Shown: positions 34,068-43,042, counted from the stretch's first letter. The stretch: DNA of 64,000 nt from an uncultured Collinsella sp. (GCA_900541715.1 UQLI01000006.1:1-64000), one strand, 5' to 3'. Translations and numbers: made by a program. The notes: generated from the letters alone by a model not told the origin.

Positions 34068-34103
34068 CCGGTGGCAATAAAGTTCGCCTACAATTGCCAC
34101 CGG
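34068..34103. promoter_or_regulatory. Inverted repeat and -10 box in the azlC/HD divergent region
   Basis: Arms CCGGTGGCAA (34068-34077) and TTGCCACCGG (34094-34103) are perfect complements with a 16-nt spacer. A good plus-strand -10, TACAAT (34089-34094), overlaps the right arm, 40 nt before the HD gene's ATG. The position suggests an operator or a leader hairpin; no -35 was convincing. Confidence 0.4.
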
Positions 34104-34134
34104 ATCGAAAGACACAACTTTTTAGGAAGTCATT

Positions 34135-34947
34135 ATGACAGCTATCGATCGAGACCGGGCGCGCGCGGCCTTCAAAAGCTACACCGATGCCTACGACGCC
34201 ACCAACCCACGCATCGCGCTCAAAATCGAGCATACGTACCACGTGGCCGAGGCATGCGATGCCGTAGCGCGCGAGCAGGGCTGGTCGTCAGAAGATATTG
34301 ACTTGGCGTGGCTTTGCGGCCTGCTACACGATATGGGCCGCTTTGAGCAGCTGCGGCGCTGGGACACCTTTAAGGACGCCGAGAGCATGAGCCATGCAAC
34401 ACTGGGCGTCGAGGTCCTCTTTGGCGAGAACCCCGCCGATGCACCCGCCGTAACGAGCATCCGCGACTTTATCGATGACCCGGCAGAAGATGAGCTCATC
34501 CGAGCGAGCATTGCCTATCACAGCGATTTCCGTCTACCCGCACAGCTCGACGAGCGCACGCGGCGCTTCTGCGACATCGTGCGCGACGGCGACAAGGTCG
34601 ACATTATGCGCACCATCGCCGACAGCACCGTCGATACCATCCTCAAGGTGGACGAGAAGACGTTTCTCGCCAGCCATCTCTCATCGCCGACACTTGCCGC
34701 CTTTGAGGAGCGTCGCTGCGTCTCACGCGAAGAGCGCGAGGAGCCGGCAGACTTCCTGGTAGGGCTCATCTGCTTTATGTTTGGACTTGTCTATCCCGCA
34801 AGTCGCGCGCTGGCGCGCGAGCAAGGCGATATCTACCGCCTGCTCGACGCGCCCTTTGGCATTACGCGGCCCTTCACCGATCCCGCCACGCAAGCGACCT
34901 GGGAGCGCCTAAAGGGCGAGATGCGCGACTGGCTGGCGCGTGCCTAG
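34135..34947 (+). CDS. HD-domain phosphohydrolase
   Basis: This 270-residue protein has the HD pattern: KIEHTYHVAE (first His), LCGLLHDMGRFEQ (His-Asp pair) and a downstream VRDGDKVDIM (final Asp). It is similar to stand-alone HD phosphohydrolases that act on nucleotides or other phosphorylated molecules; the substrate is unknown. AGGAAGT precedes the ATG. Its stop codon overlaps the convergent etfA stop by four bases. Confidence 0.85.
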   Translation: MTAIDRDRARAAFKSYTDAYDATNPRIALKIEHTYHVAEACDAVAREQGWSSEDIDLAWLCGLLHDMGRFEQLRRWDTFKDAESMSHATLGVEVLFGENPADAPAVTSIRDFIDDPAEDELIRASIAYHSDFRLPAQLDERTRRFCDIVRDGDKVDIMRTIADSTVDTILKVDEKTFLASHLSSPTLAAFEERRCVSREEREEPADFLVGLICFMFGLVYPASRALAREQGDIYRLLDAPFGITRPFTDPATQATWERLKGEMRDWLARA

Positions 34948-36149
34948 CGCTCAAGCTGGGCCAGCAGCTCCTCGACGACCTCGACGGCGTCGCCGACAAC
35001 CTTGTACTGGGCGGCGCCAAAGATGGGGGCATCCGGATCATCGTTGATGGCGATAATGCACTCCGCCCCACCGATGCCAGCAAGATGCTGGATGGCACCC
35101 GAGACACCGATACTCACGAGGAGCTTGGGCGAGACCGACACGCCCGTCTGGCCGATCTGGTGGCGATACTCCAGCCAGCCGGCCTCCACGACGGGGCGCG
35201 TGCAGCCGAGCTCGGCACCGAGGGCCTCGGCGAGTTTTCGCATCAACGGCAGATTTTTCTTGGAACCAATGCCGCGGCCTACCACGACCAGACGCTCGGC
35301 ATCGGCAATCGAAGCCTGCTGCCCCCACTCCTCGGCGGGAATCGAGATCTCGACGCGGGCCTTAACGTCATCCGCCAGTGATACCTGGACAATCGTGCCG
35401 GAGCGGCTGTAGTCAAAGTCGGGCGCCTTAAAGATGCCGGGACGTACCGTCGCCATCTGAGGGCGGTGGTTGGGACAAACGATGGTGGCCATCAGGTTAC
35501 CGCCAAACGCCGGGCGCGTCTGCTGCAACAGGCCCGTCTCCGTATCCATCGAAAGCACGGTGCAGTCGGCCGTAAGGCCCGTCTGCAAGCGCACGGCAAC
35601 GCCAGGTGCCAGCTCGCGGCCAAAGGCGGTCGCGCCGTACAGAATGGCCTCGGGCTTGCGCTCGGCCACCAAATCGCAGATCAAGCGGGCGTAGACCTCC
35701 GCGTCGTTTTGGCGCAGGCGCTCGTCACGACAGACCATAACTTCGTCCGCACCGGCGCAAATCAGATGCTCCAGGTCCCCGAGTGAGCCCTCGGGGCTCA
35801 TGCCGACCAGTGCCACCAGACGGCAGCCGCGGGCATCGGCAAGCTCGCGCCCCCTGCCCATGAGCTCGAAGGCCACGGATGCAACGGCATCGTGCTCGTC
35901 GGTCTGCACGAATACCCAAATGTCTCGATACGCATCGAGGTCAACCGCACCAGCGGCCTCGTCACGCTCGATCGAGATAGCGTTGACAGGGCAGGCGTCG
36001 ACGCACCCACCGCATAGGATGCAGCCGTCGGTTACGCGGGCGCATCGGCTGGGTCGCTCGCCTTCCACTACGATGCCGCCCGAGGCACAGGCGCGAACGC
36101 AGCGACCGCAGCCGATACAGGCTTCGCTATCGATAATCAGTCCGCTCAT
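34944..36149 (-). CDS. etfA: Electron transfer flavoprotein alpha subunit with N-terminal 2[4Fe-4S] ferredoxin domain
   Basis: The first 60 residues hold two [4Fe-4S] ferredoxin motifs (Cys11, 14, 17, 21 and Cys43, 46, 49, 53). The rest is EtfA, with the FAD-binding C-terminal segment ERLVVVGRGIGSKKN, GQTGVSVSPKLLVSIGVSGAIQH and INDDPDAPIF. An N-terminal ferredoxin domain on EtfA is the arrangement seen in bifurcating or confurcating complexes such as the lactate dehydrogenase of Acetobacterium woodii. It follows etfB directly and ends the operon; 401 residues. Confidence 0.94.
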   Translation of the reverse strand: MSGLIIDSEACIGCGRCVRACASGGIVVEGERPSRCARVTDGCILCGGCVDACPVNAISIERDEAAGAVDLDAYRDIWVFVQTDEHDAVASVAFELMGRGRELADARGCRLVALVGMSPEGSLGDLEHLICAGADEVMVCRDERLRQNDAEVYARLICDLVAERKPEAILYGATAFGRELAPGVAVRLQTGLTADCTVLSMDTETGLLQQTRPAFGGNLMATIVCPNHRPQMATVRPGIFKAPDFDYSRSGTIVQVSLADDVKARVEISIPAEEWGQQASIADAERLVVVGRGIGSKKNLPLMRKLAEALGAELGCTRPVVEAGWLEYRHQIGQTGVSVSPKLLVSIGVSGAIQHLAGIGGAECIIAINDDPDAPIFGAAQYKVVGDAVEVVEELLAQLER

Positions 36150-36971
36150 CTATGCCATCCCCTCGATAATCTTGGCAAGTTTTGCCGCCTGCTCGGACGC
36201 CGTTCCGTCAACGTCCTCGCACGTTTGGTCACGGTCGGGCACAAACGAGCGCACGACCTGTGTCGGCGACCCGGCAAGACCGCAACGCGCGGGGTCGGCG
36301 TTCACGTCGGCGGCACTGACCACGCGCACGTCCGCCTCCTCCGCCGCGCGAATACCGGCAATACTCGGCATACGCAACTGGCCAATCTCCTTGGCAGTCG
36401 TCATCGCACACGGCATCTCAAGATAGACCGTCTCCTCGCCGGCATCGCATCCGTGAACGAGCGCCAGCGAGCCACACGTCGTAAAGCCCGCGCTTTGCAC
36501 GCAGCTCACGTCGGTCACGCAGGGAATCTCAAAGGCACCGGCAAGCTCGGGGCCAATCTGGGCCGTATCGCCATCCACCGCCATCTTGCCGCAGATGAGC
36601 AGGTCGAAGTCCTCGTCGAGCGCCTCGATGCCGCATTTGAGAGCATAGGTGGTCGCCAGGGTATCGGCACCCGCAAAGGCGCGATCGGTCAGCAGCAGCG
36701 CGTCGTCGGCACCTCGAGCGATGCAGTCGCGCAGCAGCAACTCGGTCGCGGGGATGCCCATCGACACCACCGTTACGCGCACGTCCATGCCAAAGCCGAT
36801 AAAGTCGTCTTTCAGCGCCAGCGCGCATTCCAAAGCGCTCGCATCAAAGGGATTAATGACCGTCTGCTTGCCATCGCGCACGAGGGTATTGGTCTTGGGG
36901 TCCATCTTGACCTCGGTGCTGCCCGGCACGGCCTTGACGCACACCACCATATGGAAATCGCTCATCTTCAC
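36150..36971 (-). CDS. etfB: Electron transfer flavoprotein beta subunit
   Basis: The 273-residue EtfB has VVCVKAVPGSTEVKMDP at the N-terminus and the AMP/FAD-loop region LLICGKMAVDGDTAQIGPELAGAF. In bifurcating Etfs the second nucleotide site binds FAD rather than AMP, and this GDTAQIGP segment matches the FAD-type loop. The open frame starts at a GTG at 36971 that overlaps the upstream dehydrogenase stop; the ATG at 36965, nine bases after AAAGGGGG, is an alternative. It ends one base before etfA. Confidence 0.94.
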   Translation of the reverse strand: MKMSDFHMVVCVKAVPGSTEVKMDPKTNTLVRDGKQTVINPFDASALECALALKDDFIGFGMDVRVTVVSMGIPATELLLRDCIARGADDALLLTDRAFAGADTLATTYALKCGIEALDEDFDLLICGKMAVDGDTAQIGPELAGAFEIPCVTDVSCVQSAGFTTCGSLALVHGCDAGEETVYLEMPCAMTTAKEIGQLRMPSIAGIRAAEEADVRVVSAADVNADPARCGLAGSPTQVVRSFVPDRDQTCEDVDGTASEQAAKLAKIIEGMA

Positions 36972-38569
36972 GCGCCCCCTTTCTGGACGAGCTCATCCAA
37001 GAGCTTCTCCGAAAACAGGTTGCCGCGACCCAGCTGCCCGTCGGGATCGAGCTGGAGCTTGAGCCGCGCCGACTCGACCATGGCCTCGTGACCGTACATC
37101 GTCTCTAAGAAGCCCGCCTTGATCTTGCCGACGCCGTGCTCGGCAGAAACGGCACCGCCCATAGCCGTTACCTCCGCAGCCCACTGGGCAAACAGCTCGC
37201 CACCGCGACGGTAGTCCTGCGCATCGCGCGGCAGGATGTTCACATGCAGATGGTTGTTACCGATGTGCCCCCAGGCAGCAGATTCAAGCCCGCTTTCGGC
37301 CAGTGTGCGGCGATAGAGGGCCACGACATCGGCAAGGCGTGCATTGGGCACCGACATGTCCGAACCCAGTTTGGTGATGGTGGGATCCGTGCGGCGACGC
37401 TCGTCGATAAGCATATTGACGCTCTCGGGGACCGCATGGCGGAAGAACCGCTGGCACTCGCGATCGACCTCGGTGCGCGCGACCCATGTCGCATCGTCGC
37501 TGCCGCCCGCAAGCTCCAGTACCCACCCCAAGTGATACAGCTCCTCAGTCGCCTGAACTTCGTCGTCGCAGTCGAGCTCCACGTAGACACAGACCTTGGC
37601 CTCTTTGTCGAGCGCCGGCAGCGAGGCGAACGCGGTCGACTGCTCACGCTGACGACGCAGGATATCCAGGGCGCCAGCATCGAAGTACTCGATGGCAGCC
37701 GCATGGGACAGGACTGGGCGCACGGAATCGGTGAAGGACACGGCCTTGTCTTCGCTGTCAAAGAAACAGCTCACGCCCCAAACGACCGCAGGTGCCGCCT
37801 GCAGGGCAATCTCGAGCTCGGTGATAACGCCGAGCGTGCCACAAGCGCCGATAAAGAGGTCGATGGCGTCCATTTCGTCCGCAACGAAATAGCCTGAGGC
37901 ATTTTTTGTCTTGGGCATGGTATAGCCGGGAAGATCGAGCTCGAGTGCACGGCCCGCTGCCGTCACGAGCGACAGGCGGCGGCCCTGGGCAAAAGCCTCG
38001 CCGCGCTGAAGCTCAAGCAAATCGCCATCAGCCAGCGCGACGTGGAGTCCCGTGATATGCGGGCGCATGGGGCCGTAAGCGTAGCTGCGGGCGCCGGAGG
38101 CGTTGCATGCCGCCATGCCGCCCAGACAGGCAGATGCCTCAGTGGGATCGGTGGGAAAAAACTGCTCCGGGGCCTCTTGGAACTCCTCGTAGGCCTCAAG
38201 CGATGCCTGGTCCCAACCAGCGATCGGCAGCACCTTCTTGCTCAGCTGCTTGCGCAGCTCCGAGAGCACAACGCCCGGCTCCACACGCAGCAGAAATTGA
38301 CCTTGTTCATCGCGGCGAAGGCCCAAGTAGCGATTCATACGGGAAGTATTGAGGATATGCCCGCCGTGGGGCACGGCGCCGGCGGCAAGGCCGGTTCGGG
38401 CGCCCTGAACCGTTACCGGAACACGCTCGGCATGGAGCTTTCCCAAAATGGCACGGACCTCGTCTTCCGTTGTCGGAAACGAGACGCTCGAGGCCTCGCC
38501 CGATGCGCGAGACTCATCGCGACCATACTCTTCGAACTCGTCGGTGAAGGGTTTGATGGTTGCAGACAC
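36968..38569 (-). CDS. FAD-linked 2-hydroxyacid (lactate/glycolate-type) dehydrogenase
   Basis: This 533-residue flavoenzyme has the N-terminal FAD-binding type 4 domain (VPVTVQGARTGLAAGAVP, SACLGGMAACNASGARSYAYG) and the C-terminal FAD-oxidase domain (WGHIGNNHLHVNI, GGAVSAEHGVGKIKAGFL), as in D-lactate dehydrogenase and GlcD. It is the first gene of an operon with etfB and etfA, with a 4-nt overlap, and should pass electrons to that Etf. By analogy with LctBCD the physiological reaction would be lactate oxidation with NAD, driven by reduced ferredoxin. The stereochemistry and exact acid are not readable. Confidence 0.88.
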   Translation of the reverse strand: MSATIKPFTDEFEEYGRDESRASGEASSVSFPTTEDEVRAILGKLHAERVPVTVQGARTGLAAGAVPHGGHILNTSRMNRYLGLRRDEQGQFLLRVEPGVVLSELRKQLSKKVLPIAGWDQASLEAYEEFQEAPEQFFPTDPTEASACLGGMAACNASGARSYAYGPMRPHITGLHVALADGDLLELQRGEAFAQGRRLSLVTAAGRALELDLPGYTMPKTKNASGYFVADEMDAIDLFIGACGTLGVITELEIALQAAPAVVWGVSCFFDSEDKAVSFTDSVRPVLSHAAAIEYFDAGALDILRRQREQSTAFASLPALDKEAKVCVYVELDCDDEVQATEELYHLGWVLELAGGSDDATWVARTEVDRECQRFFRHAVPESVNMLIDERRRTDPTITKLGSDMSVPNARLADVVALYRRTLAESGLESAAWGHIGNNHLHVNILPRDAQDYRRGGELFAQWAAEVTAMGGAVSAEHGVGKIKAGFLETMYGHEAMVESARLKLQLDPDGQLGRGNLFSEKLLDELVQKGGA

Positions 38570-38913
38570 GCGAACTCCCCCTTTAGCTAACTACAGTGTT
38601 TGCAGGGAGATGTTACCGCATCGTTTCGTCGACGTGTTCGAGACCGTCTCCATAATTGGCGATTTTTACGTTCGTGCAATTCGGCGAGCGGCTTGATATC
38701 CTCGGCAGACGATGCTTTTGACACATATGGCCCCGCCGTCGCCGACCGCGCGATTGTCGCTTGAAAAAAGTTGGAGTATTTTTTGCCGCCTTTTACCTGC
38801 GGAGATGCCAATCCGTCAAGCATTTGGTCAGCAATTGGTCAAGTAGCGGCTGATACGGTCGGCGTCGACAGCCAAACCGATAGTAGTTTTGGCCCAGAAG
38901 CAGGGAGGTTCCC
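38570..38913. other. 344-bp divergent intergenic region, no gene seen
   Basis: This lies between the dehydrogenase-Etf operon (minus) and the exported-protein cluster (plus). It holds a TTGACA box at 38718-38723 without a good -10, an A/T-rich patch at 38760-38785, and TTGGTCA repeated at 38824 and 38836. No promoter is assigned with confidence; short ORFs here lack ribosome-binding sites. Confidence 0.4.
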
Positions 38914-39210
38914 ATGGCATATTACTGGCCCCAGTACGGCATCGCCATCGAAGTCGACGACGATCCCCATCTCCTGCCTTTTGACGAAGAGGCATTCCCC
39001 GATACGACGGTCTACCACGTTACCACCGATGTGATCTGCGACCCCGAGTCGTTCTCGGCGCTCGCCCACCACATCGCGCATATCCACGACATCGAGCTCC
39101 CTCCCGACTTCGAAGAACTCGTCTACTCGCGCCGCCTGATGCTTCACATGCTCTTTGGAGCGGACCCGTCCACCTTTGCGCGCATCTATGCCGCCAAGGA
39201 TGCCGCATGA
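38914..39210 (+). CDS. Small hypothetical protein, first gene of an exported-protein cluster
   Basis: I do not recognise this 98-residue protein. It starts MAYYWPQYGIAIEVDDDP, is acidic in the first half and has no signal peptide or membrane segment, so it is probably cytoplasmic. GGGAGG five bases before the ATG makes it a real gene. Its stop overlaps the next start (ATGA), so translation of the membrane-anchored gene downstream is coupled to it. Confidence 0.75.
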   Translation: MAYYWPQYGIAIEVDDDPHLLPFDEEAFPDTTVYHVTTDVICDPESFSALAHHIAHIHDIELPPDFEELVYSRRLMLHMLFGADPSTFARIYAAKDAA

Positions 39211-39716
39211 GCGCGAAGAAGCCGCCCCGCTTTGCGGACCTGGGTCGTCGCAAGAAGCTCATCGTTGCCTGCTTGGCCATCGTCTGTGCCCTTGTCGCCG
39301 TAGGACTATACGCTTGGCAATCGCAGCCCGTACCCGAGGCGGGCGCTTCGGTTACGACGGTCGAGGGCAAAACGCGTCAGGAAATCCAAGATGAGCTCGA
39401 CGCCATCGTCCGCGACAACATGATGACGATTTCGGTCGCACCGGTCGCTCAGCTGCAGGAGGACGGCAAGCTGCGCGTCAACGTGCAAAACGTCCAAGAC
39501 AATAAATTTCCCCAGCGATTCCGCGTCATCCAAAACGACGAGACCATGTACGAATCCGGTGTGGTCGAGACCGGCAAGACAATCGAGACGTGCCCCGCCG
39601 GCGACATCAAAGAAGGCGAGGCGTACATCGAGATCCAGGCACTCGATGCCAAGACCCTCGACAGCCACGGCAATCCGACACGTGTCAAGGTACGGGTTGA
39701 GCAAGCCGAGAACTAG
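39207..39716 (+). CDS. Membrane-anchored extracytoplasmic protein of unknown function
   Basis: The 169-residue protein has a charged N-terminus (KKPPRFADLGRRKK), one hydrophobic helix at about residues 18-38 and an external domain rich in beta strands (VRVNVQNVQDNKFPQRFRVI-like alternation). No family is recognised. It overlaps the preceding gene by four bases. The N-terminal helix may be an uncleaved anchor. It is probably part of the surface-protein unit that continues downstream. Confidence 0.75.
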   Translation: MSAKKPPRFADLGRRKKLIVACLAIVCALVAVGLYAWQSQPVPEAGASVTTVEGKTRQEIQDELDAIVRDNMMTISVAPVAQLQEDGKLRVNVQNVQDNKFPQRFRVIQNDETMYESGVVETGKTIETCPAGDIKEGEAYIEIQALDAKTLDSHGNPTRVKVRVEQAEN

Positions 39717-39805
39717 CTTTCCGGCCGACGCGGCACCGCACGCAATTCACCAGCATTCGTCCAATCATCGCGGGGACGGCCCGCGGCGAATAGAAAGGAA
39801 CGACC

Positions 39806-40405
39806 ATGGACATCACCAGGAACATGAACGGAGCCAGAGCGCTCGTCGTGGGCGCAGGGCTCGCGCTCGCGCTCGCAATGGGCGCCGCCCCGACGCCAGC
39901 TATGGCAGCCGGGCGCGTTGGAACCACGAAAGTAATGGTCAGGACCGAGATCGACAACGTTGAGTTTAAAGTTCCGACGGTTATTCCCTTCGTCGCCAAG
40001 GCCGACGGCACGCTTCAGGGCCCCTCAGAAGACGCGACCACCATCGACAATCATTCGGCCTACGGCATCCATGTCACCAACATGAAGATCGACGCCATGA
40101 ACACCTGGACCATTGCCGCCGACGCCAAGGCCGGAACCGCGCAGAACTCCATCGACTTTAAGGTCGGCCCCGACGGCGCACTCCAGAACGCCAGCGCCGC
40201 AATGCAGGAGACGGGCCTCGATCTTTCCAAGAACGCAGCCTTCGACATGGGCTACCAGGGCATTGCCGGCGGCACGGACAAAATTAAGCTCAAGACAAGC
40301 GGAAACGTCGCCCGCGTCACGCGCGACATCTTCCGCGTAACCGGCGAAGGCGATCAGGTTGCAACGATCACCTGGACGGTCGAGCCCGGTGCGCACACGG
40401 CATAA
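39806..40405 (+). CDS. Secreted protein of unknown function
   Basis: The 199-residue protein begins with a typical signal peptide, hydrophobic at residues 12-26, with probable cleavage after APTPAMA. The mature part is beta-rich and contains no cysteine, ending in ITWTVEPGAHTA. I do not recognise a family. AAAGGA lies before the ATG. The next gene probably starts inside its last codons. Confidence 0.75.
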   Translation: MDITRNMNGARALVVGAGLALALAMGAAPTPAMAAGRVGTTKVMVRTEIDNVEFKVPTVIPFVAKADGTLQGPSEDATTIDNHSAYGIHVTNMKIDAMNTWTIAADAKAGTAQNSIDFKVGPDGALQNASAAMQETGLDLSKNAAFDMGYQGIAGGTDKIKLKTSGNVARVTRDIFRVTGEGDQVATITWTVEPGAHTA

Positions 40406-40670
40406 GGCTGTCGCCCTGGCCGCCGCCGTCAGCATCCTAGCGTTTGGGCCAGCCATGGCCTTTGCCCAGCAAGAACAGGCGCAGGCCGCCACGCAAGTGA
40501 CGGTCGACCTCTCGGAGCTCGACCGCGGCGACCGCGAGGAACCGTTGGCGCAGACGGGCGACAGACGATGGCTCTTGGCAGCAGGCGCCACAGCAGCAGG
40601 CGCGGGCACCGCCGGCCTCGGTCTGCACATCAAACGCAGCCAGAAACAAAACACGGACAGGCCACACTAA
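40389..40670 (+). CDS. Small LAXTG-type sorting-signal protein
   Basis: A GTG at 40389 gives a 93-residue protein with an N-terminal signal (HKAVALAAAVSILAFGPAMAFA) and a C-terminal wall-sorting signal: LAQTG, a hydrophobic stretch LLAAGATAAGAGTAGLGL and a basic tail KRSQK. LAXTG is the motif used by class E sortases of actinobacteria. Between them lie only about 35 residues, so it would display a very short peptide on the cell wall. The start overlaps the previous gene by 17 nt; an ATG at 40359 is in frame but gives a poorer signal peptide. No sortase gene lies in the window. Confidence 0.7.
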   Translation: MRTRHKAVALAAAVSILAFGPAMAFAQQEQAQAATQVTVDLSELDRGDREEPLAQTGDRRWLLAAGATAAGAGTAGLGLHIKRSQKQNTDRPH

Positions 40671-40688
40671 ATTAGCTAAGGAGACCCC

Positions 40689-42119
40689 ATGGCATCGAAG
40701 AACCTTTTGCCCGTCGTCGCACTCTGCGGCGCGCTCGCAACCGGAACGCCTGTCGCCGCTTGGGCGACTCCCGTCATGGCAGACTCCTTACCAGCAGCCC
40801 TAAGTTCCGCACCAAATCCGCCGAGCGCCATTGCGTGCAAGCGTTTTTCAATCGCACAGGCCGCAATCTCAACCTCGGGATGCCTTCGTCGTAATACGGA
40901 CGGCTCGATAGTCGTGGATATCAATCGTTCGAACAAGACGAACGGCTCCCAGGCGGGATGCGCCATCTGCACGTGGCGCTCGGTTGTGCTCGATGCAGAT
41001 GGCGATCCATGCAATTTAGAGCTGCGCATCGACATCGCTTCGGTCGATGACTCGGCGAACGGAGCGAAGGTCGCCTTCGACGGTACGTTTTTCGAGAAAG
41101 GAGGCGGTATATGTCTGGGCTGCGCCGCCGCGAATGCAGACGATGCGCAGCCCACCCTCTCATTCACGGCATCGTTGCGGCTGACCAAAGCCGGTACCGA
41201 TGCCATCGCGGCGGGAGAAGCGTCCCTGCTGTTCTACGCCGTCAGCACCAAAGACACAGACGCTCATTTCGAGAAGCCAGCCGGATCACTCAGCCTTACA
41301 CGAGGGATAGAGGCAGGCCCTATTGAAATCGATGCCCACGCGCAAAGCAGGCAATGCATTCTTGCCGACCCGGCGCTTCTCGAAATGGAGTGGAACGGAT
41401 CCGGAGCCATCGGAATTCTCCCCTCCGCGCTTGACGCCAAGACGCTCCCCCCAAACGACGAACCCATCAACGCAACCATACAAGAGGAGAGCGCGGTCAA
41501 AGAAGCAGGTGCGGGCGACACGCCGTCGCCGACAATCGGCATCCCAGCTTCTTTCGAAGCACCGAATGAGCCCGCTGCCGATCCAAACGATCCCGAGCTC
41601 GCGGACAGTCTGGGGCTTGCTGATCCTCAAGAGATCGATGAAGGTAACTGCTGCGTGCTTGCCGCGCTCGACCACACGGAGGTCATCGACGCTGCGAACA
41701 TCGAAGTTGCCGCCGCCAATCAGCCCGTCCGCAAGTCGGCTATCATCGCATTTCCTGAATCCATCGAAGTCGTCTTTTTGCCATCGGGCGAGGTCGTGGC
41801 CCCAACACTACTCACCTTGTTGGGCGCCAAGAATACTCGAAACGAAATTAAAAAGGTCACAGTTGTCGACCCTGCAACCACCGCCAAGCTGCGTCTATAC
41901 GCCGTTGCTCCAGACGGAGGCAAGACCTTGGAATTCGATGGCGACACACTCCTAGCCTGGCGACGTCTGGACATTATGCAAGACGTCTCGTACCAGATCG
42001 AGCTCGAAGGGTTTGATCGTGCCCGCGATGCCAATATCATTGCCGCGGCTATTGAATCCCCACAGCGGCTTATGACACTGCGCTTTGAATACTATCCCTA
42101 TGTCCCGACAACCACCTGA
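40689..42119 (+). CDS. Large secreted protein of unknown function
   Basis: The 476-residue protein has a signal peptide (hydrophobic 5-24, probable cleavage after ATPVMA). It carries two CxxC pairs, GCAICTW and GICLGC, suggesting disulfides or a metal site, then a proline/acidic linker near residues 255-320 and a C-terminal beta-rich domain. There is no sorting signal or C-terminal helix, so it is released or held by a partner. AAGGAG precedes the ATG. I do not recognise a family. It ends the cluster that begins at 38914. Confidence 0.72.
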   Translation: MASKNLLPVVALCGALATGTPVAAWATPVMADSLPAALSSAPNPPSAIACKRFSIAQAAISTSGCLRRNTDGSIVVDINRSNKTNGSQAGCAICTWRSVVLDADGDPCNLELRIDIASVDDSANGAKVAFDGTFFEKGGGICLGCAAANADDAQPTLSFTASLRLTKAGTDAIAAGEASLLFYAVSTKDTDAHFEKPAGSLSLTRGIEAGPIEIDAHAQSRQCILADPALLEMEWNGSGAIGILPSALDAKTLPPNDEPINATIQEESAVKEAGAGDTPSPTIGIPASFEAPNEPAADPNDPELADSLGLADPQEIDEGNCCVLAALDHTEVIDAANIEVAAANQPVRKSAIIAFPESIEVVFLPSGEVVAPTLLTLLGAKNTRNEIKKVTVVDPATTAKLRLYAVAPDGGKTLEFDGDTLLAWRRLDIMQDVSYQIELEGFDRARDANIIAAAIESPQRLMTLRFEYYPYVPTTT

Positions 42120-42139
42120 GGCTTAAATGCTGCGCGTCG

Positions 42140-42168
42140 TTGCTAATGCCACTTATATAACGTATTAG
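42140..42168 (+). promoter_or_regulatory. Possible promoter of the DUF554 gene
   Basis: TTGCTA (42140-42145) and TATTAG (42163-42168) are separated by 17 bp, within an A/T-rich patch about 70 bp upstream of the DUF554 start. Each hexamer matches the consensus at four of six positions. Confidence 0.35.
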
Positions 42169-42237
42169 ATGAGTCGCGATGTACCTCGCATTCCACTCTG
42201 CTACGATTGCCACGTTGGCATCAATACAGGAGGGCTC

Positions 42238-42954
42238 ATGCCGGGCTTGGGAACAATCATCAACGTTGTGCTTTTAGTTGCGGGCGGTCTTTTAGGATTA
42301 GCGGGCGGCCGCTTCATTACACCGCGCATCCAAGACACGCTCATGAAAGCATCGGGGCTGTGCGTCCTGTTTATCGGCCTTGGCGGCACCATGCAAAAGA
42401 TGCTCCTTATCGATGGGAAGGCGCTGGCGACCACCGGTACCACCATGCTCATCGTCTCATTTGCGCTCGGTTCGCTCATCGGCGAGGCCGTCAACTTGGA
42501 AGCCGCCATCGAGAACCTTGGCGAATGGCTCAAGCGCAAAACCGGCAGCGAGGGCGATAACGAGTTCACCAACGCTTTTGTCTCGACTTCACTCACCGTG
42601 TGTATCGGCGCCATGGCCATTGTGGGATCGATCCAGGACGGTCTGCTCGGTGACTGGTCAACGCTTGCCCTGAAAGGCGCATTGGACTGCATCATCGTCT
42701 GCACCATGACGGCGTCGCTTGGCCGCGGCTGCATTTTCTCCGCCCTGCCCGTCGCCGTGTTCCAGGGGACGATCACGTTGTTTGCCGGCGCGCTCTCCCC
42801 CATCATGACCACAGCAGCCCTCAACAGCCTTTCGCTCGTAGGCTCCATGCTCATCTTCTGCGTCGGCGTCAACCTCATCCGTCCTCAGACCTTCCGCACG
42901 GCCAATATGCTCCCCTCCGTCGTCATCGCCGTCATCTACGCCCTCCTGTTCTAA
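42238..42954 (+). CDS. DUF554 family membrane protein
   Basis: The 238-residue protein has about six to seven hydrophobic helices and the DUF554 pattern: GTIINVVLLVAGGLLGLAGGR, GLGGTMQ and a central GDNEFTNAFVSTSLTVCIGAMAIVGSIQDGL. The family is widespread and uncharacterised, possibly a transporter. AGGAGGG four bases before the ATG at 42238 fixes the start; the frame opens earlier at 42169. It is probably transcribed alone. Confidence 0.85.
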   Translation: MPGLGTIINVVLLVAGGLLGLAGGRFITPRIQDTLMKASGLCVLFIGLGGTMQKMLLIDGKALATTGTTMLIVSFALGSLIGEAVNLEAAIENLGEWLKRKTGSEGDNEFTNAFVSTSLTVCIGAMAIVGSIQDGLLGDWSTLALKGALDCIIVCTMTASLGRGCIFSALPVAVFQGTITLFAGALSPIMTTAALNSLSLVGSMLIFCVGVNLIRPQTFRTANMLPSVVIAVIYALLF

Positions 42955-42996
42955 ATCTATCTACGCAGCAGTATCTCGAACACCTGTTTGATGCTG

Positions 42997-43005
42997 TGCT
43001 ATGAT
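42997..43005 (+). promoter_or_regulatory. Extended -10 promoter of the TerB/BrxD/helicase operon
   Basis: TGCTATGAT is an extended -10 (TGn plus TATGAT) 38 bp upstream of the GTG start. No clear -35 accompanies it, as is usual for extended -10 promoters. Confidence 0.45.
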
Positions 43006-43042
43006 ATGAGGTCACCGAAGCTGCGTTAGGAGAGGAGGAGCG

